Source of the DNA: Sulfurimonas sp.
Lineage (GTDB): Bacteria; Campylobacterota; Campylobacteria; Campylobacterales; Sulfurimonadaceae
Length of the DNA stretch: 64,000 bases
Reading direction: 5' to 3'
Assembly (NCBI GenBank): GCA_030949825.1
Contig: JAUZSC010000035.1
Location: forward strand, 1 to 64,000
Below, one piece after another: positions 57,284 through 64,000 of this stretch. How positions within the stretch are numbered: the stretch's first letter is position 1; each line of letters opens with the position of its first letter. Below the pieces are notes generated by a model. It was given only the letters and a program-made list of their open reading frames with translations, was not told the origin of the DNA and made no database searches. Both the position numbers and the translations under genes were made by a program.

Positions 57284-58606
57284 TTAAACTTTAGTTACTT
57301 CTACTGTTGGAAATAAATCTACTTTTGACCATATAGGATATATATCTTTCACTCCAACGCTGAATACAATAGCATCCGCTACACTATCCATAATAACAGG
57401 TGACATACTAGATGGATTAAGAAACATTCCTGCACCTATATCTATACTAAAAGTACTTTTTTGTAATGGTAATTTTAGTTTATATTCGACTATGTATCTT
57501 TTTCCATTTTCAATACTCAAATATTCTTCTCCTATTTGCTGAAATCCTCCAGCTACAATATTAATCTTTTTATCATCAACTATTTTGAAACCTATCACTA
57601 CATTGTCATTATTTGAATAACTCTCCGCATAAATTCTTATTTTTACCTCTTGATTAAAGTCTATATGAGTAAGAGGATTATCCTCCATATCTAAAAGTTC
57701 TACAAATCTAGTCTTTAGCTCACCAGTACCATATCTATATTGTTCAACTCTTTTATCAAATTTATCAGAAGTTTTAAACTCTACATCAGATGACACTCTT
57801 TTAGTTATTCTATTTTTATCTCTTTTTTGTTGTAATGAATCTGAAGATTTTTTATATTCTCTGTTGATACTTTCTCTCATATCTTTAATGTATAGTTCAG
57901 CCATAACACTCGCTTTTCCTATATCTATCATTTTACCTTTTTTCATATAAATAGCTCTTGAACAAAGACTTTTTACAGAGTTTATATCATGACTCACAAA
58001 AAGTATTGTTGTGCCTTTTTGCTTTATTCTATCCATTGCTGTCATACATTTAGCTTGAAAGTTCATATCTCCTACACTTAGTGCCTCGTCTACTATGAGT
58101 ATATCTGGATTAACATTTATGGAAACAGAAAAAGCTAACCTAGCTTGCATACCACTACTATATGTTTTCATAGGTTGATTTATAAACTCCCCAATCTCAG
58201 CAAAGTTTATTATATTTTCTATTATTACATCTGTTTCTTCTTTTGACATGCCGTTTATAGAAGTGTTTAGATAAACATTTTCAAGTCCTGTCATGTCAGG
58301 GTTAAAACCTGCTCCTAGTTCTAGTATTGCTGCTATTTTCCCATGAACAACCATACTCCCACTAGTTGGTGTTATCACACCTGTTAGCATTTTAAGAAGT
58401 GTTGACTTTCCGCTACCATTTTTACCTATGATACCTACTGTTTCACCTTTTTTTATCTCAAAGCTTAAATCAGAAAGAGCATGAAACTCTTTACTATATT
58501 TCTTTCTCAAAGGGTGAAGAGATTCTTTTAGTCTATCAATTGGTTTATCATATAGTTTATATATTTTAGTAAGATGTTTTACTTTTATGGCTATATTTCG
58601 ATTCAT
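57284..58606 (-). CDS. wzt: O-antigen ABC exporter ATP-binding protein Wzt
   Basis: 440 residues. ABC domain: Walker A GIIGKNGSGKSTLLKMLTGV, signature MKTYSSGMQARLAFS, Walker B ILIVDEALSVGD, switch ATILFVSHD. A C-terminal extension (about 290-440, with KTRFVELLDMEDNPLTHIDF and beta strands) is the Wzt carbohydrate-binding domain that recognises a terminal modification of the chain and couples it to export. Start ATG overlaps the wzm stop (TAATG). Confidence 0.92.
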   Translation of the reverse strand: MNRNIAIKVKHLTKIYKLYDKPIDRLKESLHPLRKKYSKEFHALSDLSFEIKKGETVGIIGKNGSGKSTLLKMLTGVITPTSGSMVVHGKIAAILELGAGFNPDMTGLENVYLNTSINGMSKEETDVIIENIINFAEIGEFINQPMKTYSSGMQARLAFSVSINVNPDILIVDEALSVGDMNFQAKCMTAMDRIKQKGTTILFVSHDINSVKSLCSRAIYMKKGKMIDIGKASVMAELYIKDMRESINREYKKSSDSLQQKRDKNRITKRVSSDVEFKTSDKFDKRVEQYRYGTGELKTRFVELLDMEDNPLTHIDFNQEVKIRIYAESYSNNDNVVIGFKIVDDKKINIVAGGFQQIGEEYLSIENGKRYIVEYKLKLPLQKSTFSIDIGAGMFLNPSSMSPVIMDSVADAIVFSVGVKDIYPIWSKVDLFPTVEVTKV

Positions 58607-59421
58607 TACAGTACATCTCCAAAATGTGGTCTAAGTCTTTTAAATACTATTGCACCAAAAATAAAAAATATTGCAGTAGCACTCCAAAAGTAAAGAGTAA
58701 TGCTAGGCATTTCCCAAAAGAAAGTGTGATTTATAAATGTGTCTCGATACCCTTCTATTATGTAATATGCTGGATTTAATTTTACAAGATATTGGTACTT
58801 TTGTGGAACAGTATTAATATTCCAAAAAATTGGAGTTGCCCAGAAGCCTATTTGAACAAGAACGGCAACAAATTGACCTATATCCTTTACGAAAACCATA
58901 GCAGATGATGTCATCCATGTTATACCTAAAATTAATGCAATGGAACATAATATATAATAGGGAAGCTGAAGCCAGTAAATAGATGGCGAAAATCCATACA
59001 ATAAAAATACAGATATAAGAAATATAATAAGCCCAAGATGAATAATAAGAGCAGAACCTATGGGAACAAGAGGTAAAATACTTACTCTAAAAGCTACTTT
59101 TTTTACTAAAAAATCATTACCTACAATGGCATTAGTCCCCGCAATGAGAGCATTTGAGATAAAAAACCAGGGTATCATGCCAGTCATAAGCCACAAGAAG
59201 AATGGAATATCACCTGGCGTTGAGGCTGTTCGCAAACCCACTTCAAATACAAACCAAATAACAAGCATAAAAGTGAGTGGCTGTATAAATGCCCAAATTA
59301 GTCCAAGATAGGAACCTAAATACTGCTTTTTAAAGTCATTTTTAATTAAAGTAGATAACAACTGCCTACTCTCTACAATATGCTTTAAAAATCTATAAAA
59401 ATCTTTTATATATCTTGTCAT
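58606..59421 (-). CDS. wzm: O-antigen ABC exporter permease Wzm
   Basis: 271 residues from ATG 59421, which overlaps the cysQ stop. Six transmembrane helices of the ABC2 type; LGLIWAFIQPLTFMLVIWFV and SNALIAGTNAIVGNDFLVKK are characteristic of Wzm/TagG, with PAYYIIEGYRDTFINH near the end. Forms the channel with Wzt and moves finished undecaprenyl-linked polymer across the inner membrane. Upstream in-frame codons give a weak alternative start at 59439. Confidence 0.92.
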   Translation of the reverse strand: MTRYIKDFYRFLKHIVESRQLLSTLIKNDFKKQYLGSYLGLIWAFIQPLTFMLVIWFVFEVGLRTASTPGDIPFFLWLMTGMIPWFFISNALIAGTNAIVGNDFLVKKVAFRVSILPLVPIGSALIIHLGLIIFLISVFLLYGFSPSIYWLQLPYYILCSIALILGITWMTSSAMVFVKDIGQFVAVLVQIGFWATPIFWNINTVPQKYQYLVKLNPAYYIIEGYRDTFINHTFFWEMPSITLYFWSATAIFFIFGAIVFKRLRPHFGDVL

Positions 59422-60176
59422 TATCTCACCACAAACCAAGGATTTAATAAATTTTCTTTATTGTAAACTAATGGTGTGTCATTCTCTTTAATATAAGTCA
59501 TTTTTCCACTTTCTCGCACGATTGCATCTGCTGCCGCTGTGTCCCATTCCATTGTTGGAGCAAGTCGTGGATATATATCTGCCTTTCCAACTGCCACCAT
59601 ACAAAGTTTCAATGAACTTCCTCTTGATATCTGTTTAACTTCTTGTGTATCTAAATTATCTATAAACTCTTGTGTCTCTTGCGAAAGATGAGATTTAGAA
59701 GCTACAACATTTAGCTTTTGCTTGGGGTTGTTATTGGTCTGTAAAGGTAGTTTTTTATTGTTTAAATAAGCACCTTTATCTTTTTTAGCCTTATACATCT
59801 CATCTAGTACTGGAGCATAAACAACACCAAGAACTGGAGTATCTTTATAAATCAGTGCTATATTTACAGTAAATTCACCGTTTTTCTTTATAAACTCTTT
59901 TGTGCCATCTATTGGGTCTATACACCAGTAGTATTCCCAATCTTTTCTATCTGCATAGAGAACTTCTTTATTTTCTTCTGAGAGCATAGGTATATTTGGA
60001 TAAAGTTTTATCAATGCATCACATATAATCTCATTTGATTTTGTATCAGCTTCTGTAAGTGGTGATTTATCATCTTTATATTCTATTTTAAAGTCTTTAT
60101 TGTATATTTCAATAATAGCATCACCTGCTAGTTTAGCAATACTTACTATATCTTCTAAATCTATCTTTTTAAGCAT
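59421..60176 (-). CDS. cysQ: 3'(2'),5'-bisphosphate nucleotidase CysQ
   Basis: 251 residues. Inositol-monophosphatase fold with metal-binding SPLTEADTKSNEIICDAL, Glu in MLSEENKEVLY, signature WCIDPIDGTKEFIKKNGEFT and WDTAAADAIV. It hydrolyses PAP, the by-product of sulfotransferases (and PAPS), to AMP, relieving product inhibition. Its place between cysC and wzm in a glycan operon with two sulfotransferases fits that role. Start overlaps the cysC stop. Confidence 0.92.
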   Translation of the reverse strand: MLKKIDLEDIVSIAKLAGDAIIEIYNKDFKIEYKDDKSPLTEADTKSNEIICDALIKLYPNIPMLSEENKEVLYADRKDWEYYWCIDPIDGTKEFIKKNGEFTVNIALIYKDTPVLGVVYAPVLDEMYKAKKDKGAYLNNKKLPLQTNNNPKQKLNVVASKSHLSQETQEFIDNLDTQEVKQISRGSSLKLCMVAVGKADIYPRLAPTMEWDTAAADAIVRESGKMTYIKENDTPLVYNKENLLNPWFVVR

Positions 60177-60774
60177 TTAAATAATTTCCTTTTTCTAAAT
60201 AGAGTATGATTATCTGTACTATATTTTCTATACTATTGTTATCTGTATTTACTATAATATTTGCATTTATAGGTTTTTGGTATGGAGAACTTATCCCTGT
60301 AAAGTTTGGTATAGTTCCATTTCTGGCTTTTTTATACAGCCCTTTAGGATCTCTTTTTTCACAAATTTCTATAGGTGTATCTACAAATATTTCAATAAAC
60401 TCATCTGCTGCTACTAAATCTTTAGCAATTTGTCTATCTTTTATAAATGGCGATATAAAAGCTGATAAAACTATCATCCCACTATCCACAAAAAGCTTAG
60501 ATACTTCGCCTATTCTTCGTATGTTTTCTACTCTATCATCATCACTAAAAGACAAGCTTTTATTTATTCCTAATCTAATATTATCACCATCTAAAAGATA
60601 TGTATGTTTATGTAATCTATTCAGTTCTACTTCAACAGCATTTGCAATAGTTGATTTACCACTACCACTAAGACCTGTAAACCATAGGATACAAGGCTTT
60701 TGATTTTTAATAACTGCTCTTTGTTTTTTAGTAACTTCATGAGTATGTCGTACTATATTTTGATTATTTAACAT
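60169..60774 (-). CDS. cysC: Adenylylsulfate kinase CysC
   Basis: 201 residues. P-loop ILWFTGLSGSGKSTIANAVE, LLDGDNIRLGINKSLSFSDD, RRIGEVSKLFVDSGMIVLSA and DRQIAKDLVA-type helix, with the lid RNGTIPNFTGISSPYQKP. Makes PAPS from APS and ATP in the cytoplasm. Intact, unlike the second cysC-like gene just upstream. Overlaps cysQ and that gene by about 8 and 11 bases. Confidence 0.92.
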   Translation of the reverse strand: MLNNQNIVRHTHEVTKKQRAVIKNQKPCILWFTGLSGSGKSTIANAVEVELNRLHKHTYLLDGDNIRLGINKSLSFSDDDRVENIRRIGEVSKLFVDSGMIVLSAFISPFIKDRQIAKDLVAADEFIEIFVDTPIEICEKRDPKGLYKKARNGTIPNFTGISSPYQKPINANIIVNTDNNSIENIVQIIILYLEKGNYLNA

Positions 60775-61490
60775 AATGCTTCTTTACATATTTTATAATT
60801 ATTTGTGTAGCTTCATCTATAGATACTTTATCTGTATCTATTATTATTTCAGCATGTTGTGGCTCTTCATATACATCATTTACACCTGTAAAATTTCGAT
60901 ATTCACCTTTTAATGCTTTTTCATATTTACCTTTAGTATCTCTTTGTTTACAAGTTTCTATATCTGCTTTTACATATACAACTATGTTATTTTCAACCAT
61001 CTCTCGTATAGCTTTTCTTGATTCTCTATATGGAGATACAAATGAAGCAACTGTAGATATAGAATTGTTTTGTAAAGTTTTAATTAGATGACCTATTCTT
61101 TTCATATGTCTATTTCTATCGTCTCTACTAAAGCCTCATATTTGGTACCACATCTCTTATATCTTTACTATCTAATCTTTCAAGTGGAATTTGAAGTTTT
61201 TCTAACTCTTTAAATACTGCATCTGCAATAGTGGTTTTTCCAGAGCAAGGAAGACCTGTAAACCAAATATTAAAAGGCTCTATCTTCTTTTTACCCCATC
61301 GTACTTTAAACCAAGCTCTCTCATGTGCCCAATAAAGTCCAACTTTTAAAACTGACTCTATAAGTCCAGCCGCAATAGCTAAATCAAGTCTACCAAAGAA
61401 AAAATAAATAATTATGACAGTTGTTCCTGTAGCAATCAAACGCCAACTGATACCTTTTGCAATTGATCTTGTATTTGTTTCTTTATACAT
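60764..61490 (-). CDS. DUF2061-adenylylsulfate kinase fusion, frameshifted
   Basis: About 241 residues. N-terminal 55 residues are DUF2061, a two-helix membrane domain (AKGISWRLIATGTTVIIIYF; LIESVLKVGLYWAHERAWFK). The rest is CysC: P-loop FNIWFTGLPCSGKTTIADAV and, in the second frame, HMKRIGHLIKTLQNNSIS and RNFTGVNDVYEEP. The frames break near 61128 with one extra base (VVPNM followed by GFSRDDRNRH in the other frame). Fusion of DUF2061 to CysC places the kinase at the membrane. It may be a real decay, compensated by the intact cysC. Confidence 0.8.
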
Positions 61491-62914
61491 TAAACTACTT
61501 TACATTCCCATTCAGGAAAATTATCTCTGATGTATTTGTTAAGAGCTTTCTCTGCATCTGTATAGCTTTTATCTGCTAACTTAGTTACATCTTCATCTCT
61601 TCTACTTACACCTACAATCATGCCCGCACCAACTGTATCATTTGTAATTCTATCTACAACTATAAAGCTACCTGTTAAACGATTAGATTCATAAGAGTCT
61701 GCTGCTATTGGTTGTGTGAGTAACATCTTGCACGAAGCTATATCATTCAACTCTAGTCTATCTACTTGAGTTCTCTCATAAGTGTTTACATCTATTTTAT
61801 AATTAATATGTTCAAAGTTACCAGATACTACTGAAGTAGCTCTTTTTATATCGTAGCTTCTTTGTGTATCCATAGCTTTCTCATCCATCCATACAAGCAT
61901 AACTTTTAAAGAGTTTGAAACTCGTGGCATATTGTTCGTGTGAACTATCATATCTCCACGACTTATATCTACTTCATCTTCTGTAGTGATTGTTATAGCC
62001 ATAGGAGCATAAGCTTCAGAACATGCAACTTCTCTATTGGCTTCAGTAATATCTCCACCGTTGATGATGCTTTTTACTTTTGTACTTTTACCAGATGGAA
62101 GAACTGTGATGCCATCACCAACTTTTACTTTGCCAGCTGCTATTGTTCCACAGAAACCTCTAAAGTCTAAGTTTGGACGATTAACATACTGAACTGGAAA
62201 TCTAAAGTCTTCCTCTTTTTGCTCTTTACTTATATCCATACTATCTAATAAGCTAAGCATCGGTTTTCCATCATACCATGGAGTCTTTTCACTTTTATCT
62301 ACTACATTGTCACCATCAAGTGCACTCACTGGAATATAGTATGTGTTTTTAATACCTAGTTCATTCGCTAATGCACCATAGGAAGCTGATATTTCATTAA
62401 AAACATCTTCACTAAAGTCTACTAAGTCCATTTTATTAATAGCAACTATTACATGCTCTATGCCAAGCAGATTAACTATAAAACTATGTCTTCTCGTTTG
62501 TGTCAATATACCTTTCCGTGCATCAATTAGTATGATGGCTACATCAGCAGTTGAAGCACCTGTAACCATATTACGAGTGTATTGCTCATGTCCTGGTGTG
62601 TCGGCTATGATAAACTTACGGTTTTCAGTTGCAAAAAATCTATAGGCTACATCTATTGTAATTCCTTGCTCTCTTTCACTTTGAAGTCCATCTACTAGAA
62701 GAGCCATATCTATTTTCTCTCCAGTAGTTCCATACTTTTTACTTTCACTCTCAGCAGCACTTAGTTGATCATCAAAGATCATCTTTGAGTCATAAAGCAT
62801 ACGACCGATTAAAGTACTTTTACCATCATCAACAGAGCCACATGTTAAAAAACGAAACATATCTTTGTTTTCATGTTCTTTTAAATAATTTTCTATATCT
62901 AGTATATTATCCAT
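61490..62914 (-). CDS. cysN: Sulfate adenylyltransferase subunit 1 CysN
   Basis: 474 residues. EF-Tu-like GTPase: P-loop CGSVDDGKSTLIGRMLYDSK, switch II ADTPGHEQYTRNMVTGAS and VAINKMDLVDF, followed by two beta-barrel domains. It drives APS formation from sulfate and ATP by GTP hydrolysis with CysD. Start and stop overlap its neighbours by one base. No fused CysC at the C-terminus; two separate kinases follow instead. Confidence 0.95.
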   Translation of the reverse strand: MDNILDIENYLKEHENKDMFRFLTCGSVDDGKSTLIGRMLYDSKMIFDDQLSAAESESKKYGTTGEKIDMALLVDGLQSEREQGITIDVAYRFFATENRKFIIADTPGHEQYTRNMVTGASTADVAIILIDARKGILTQTRRHSFIVNLLGIEHVIVAINKMDLVDFSEDVFNEISASYGALANELGIKNTYYIPVSALDGDNVVDKSEKTPWYDGKPMLSLLDSMDISKEQKEEDFRFPVQYVNRPNLDFRGFCGTIAAGKVKVGDGITVLPSGKSTKVKSIINGGDITEANREVACSEAYAPMAITITTEDEVDISRGDMIVHTNNMPRVSNSLKVMLVWMDEKAMDTQRSYDIKRATSVVSGNFEHINYKIDVNTYERTQVDRLELNDIASCKMLLTQPIAADSYESNRLTGSFIVVDRITNDTVGAGMIVGVSRRDEDVTKLADKSYTDAEKALNKYIRDNFPEWECKVV

Positions 62915-63825
62915 TAAAAATACCCCTCTATTTTTTTAAGTTCCATTGCACCCTCTTGATCTTTGTCTATAACTCTTCCCTCTCTCTCACTTGAAGTTGA
63001 AAGAAGCATCTCTTTAATAATTTCAGGTAAGGTTGTAGCAGTTGAGTTTATAGCACCAGTAAGTGGATAACAACCTAGTGTTCTAAAGCGAACCATCTCT
63101 TTTTTGGCAGTTTTTCTAAGTTCTTGGGGCATTCGTTCATCATCAACTCTTATTTTTGTGCCTTCATACTCTACTACTTCTTGCTCTTTTGCAAAATACA
63201 GTGATGGTATTTTAATATTTTCAAGATATATATACTGCCATATATCTAATTCTGTCCAATTTGAAATTGGAAATACTCTTACTGATTCACCTTTAGTTAT
63301 AGCTGTATTATAAACATTCCAAAGTTCTGGTCTTTGGTTTTTAGGATCCCATCTGTGGTTTTTGTCACGAAATGAAAAGATTCTCTCTTTTGCACGAGAC
63401 TTCTCTTCATCTCTTCTTGCTCCACCGATTACAGCATCATAACCACCTGTATTTAGTGCTTGTTTTAGTGCTTGTGTTTTCATAATATCTGTATGAACTT
63501 TACTACCATGAGTAAAAGGAGATATATCCATATCTATACCTTCTGGATTTGAGTGGACAATCAAATCAAAACCTAAGTCTTTTGCTCTTTGGTCACGAAA
63601 CTCTATCATCTCTTTAAACTTCCAAAGAGTATCTACATGTAACATAGGGAAAGGAAGTTTACTTGGTGCAAATGCTTTCATAGCTAGGTGTAGCATAACT
63701 GAAGAGTCTTTACCTACCGAGTACATCATAACAGGATTAGTGAACTCTGCTGCCACCTCTCTTAGTATATGAATAGATTCCGCTTCAAGCTGTTTTAAAT
63801 GTGTTAATCGTTCTTTAGTTATCAT
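62914..63825 (-). CDS. cysD: Sulfate adenylyltransferase subunit 2 CysD
   Basis: 303 residues from ATG 63825 ([20 protein letters not shown]), chosen over an upstream in-frame start because GGAGAAAT lies in position and the family begins here. PP-loop [20 protein letters not shown] (SGGKDS type), [34 protein letters not shown] and [15 protein letters not shown]. Transfers AMP to sulfate. Overlaps the end of the dehydratase gene, showing the sulfate genes are part of the polysaccharide operon. Confidence 0.95.
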   Translation of the reverse strand: MITKERLTHLKQLEAESIHILREVAAEFTNPVMMYSVGKDSSVMLHLAMKAFAPSKLPFPMLHVDTLWKFKEMIEFRDQRAKDLGFDLIVHSNPEGIDMDISPFTHGSKVHTDIMKTQALKQALNTGGYDAVIGGARRDEEKSRAKERIFSFRDKNHRWDPKNQRPELWNVYNTAITKGESVRVFPISNWTELDIWQYIYLENIKIPSLYFAKEQEVVEYEGTKIRVDDERMPQELRKTAKKEMVRFRTLGCYPLTGAINSTATTLPEIIKEMLLSTSSEREGRVIDKDQEGAMELKKIEGYF

Positions 63826-64000
63826 TATATTTCTCCAAATACCAGTCAATAGTTTTAACAATCCCACTATCAAAATCTTCATCCGCTTTCCAGCCAAGTT
63901 CTGTCTCTAACTTAGTTGCATCTATTGCATAACGTCTATCATGTCCTGCTCTATCTTCTACAAAAGTAATTAGCTCTTTATAGCTTGTCTCTTTTGGAAC
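63815..64000 (-). CDS. rmlB: dTDP-glucose 4,6-dehydratase, C-terminal part
   Basis: The last 61 codons; the rest lies beyond the window. [20 protein letters not shown] followed by [20 protein letters not shown] is the hallmark C-terminus of RmlB. It supplies dTDP-4-keto-6-deoxyglucose to the ketoisomerase, FdtB-like and VioA-like enzymes further along the operon. Stop TAA at 63815 lies within the first codons of cysD. Confidence 0.85.
   Translation of the reverse strand, partial: VPKETSYKELITFVEDRAGHDRRYAIDATKLETELGWKADEDFDSGIVKTIDWYLEKYNDN

Overview
The window looks like a low-GC chromosome segment from a Campylobacterota member, probably a marine or sediment Sulfurimonas-like organism. This is inferred from the AT-rich codon use and the gene types (NarK, YbiT-type ABC-F, Mqo-like oxidoreductase, SprA-related metalloprotease, DUF5718, SUI1/YciH). 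No rRNA, tRNA or CRISPR array was seen.

Layout. 1-2104 is an IS1634-family element that has cut a nitrate transporter gene (remnant 2105-2386) lying directly upstream of an intact narK (2486-3766). 3773-5201 carries two toxin-antitoxin-like pairs on the minus strand (BrnT/BrnA-like and HEPN/MNT). 5194-19975 is mostly ordinary chromosome: a helicase-C protein, an RlmI-like methyltransferase, DUF445, an S4 protein, a cold shock protein, Mqo, a chemoreceptor, an ABC-F protein and SUI1. It is interrupted by an IS110 remnant and one copy of a 1.2-kb DDE insertion sequence. 20036-28800 is a mobile-element pile-up: a second, inverted copy of the 1.2-kb IS, a RAYT transposase with its repeats, an IS4 element, an IS200 end, an IS3 element and two IS5 copies. 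The last three are nested in a GNAT (TacT-like) toxin gene.

28985 to the right edge is one very long minus-strand polysaccharide operon with tight or overlapping genes. Transcribed right to left it holds: the rmlB end; sulfate activation to PAPS (cysD, cysN, two cysC, cysQ); an ABC O-antigen exporter (wzm, wzt); a VioA-like aminotransferase; a three-gene DUF262 / AAA-DUF3696 / unknown cassette; WbqC, a NeuD-type acyltransferase and a methyltransferase; an IS110 element; a glycosidase-like protein; two sulfotransferase-like proteins; several glycosyltransferases; Fdt/Qdt-type 3-amino-sugar genes; a CDP-3,6-dideoxyhexose branch with a YerE-like TPP enzyme; a GtrA/GtrB pair; and three terminal GT2 enzymes. 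Read together, these suggest an exported surface glycan that is sulfated and carries dTDP-amino sugars plus a CDP-derived deoxy, possibly branched, sugar.

A quality point affects many entries. At least eleven chromosomal genes are broken by what looks like exactly one extra base in an A/T run of seven or more, and restore a normal full-length protein when that base is removed. I treat these as probably intact genes with assembly (or slippage) indels and give the joined coordinates. Mobile-element genes show mostly one-base losses instead.
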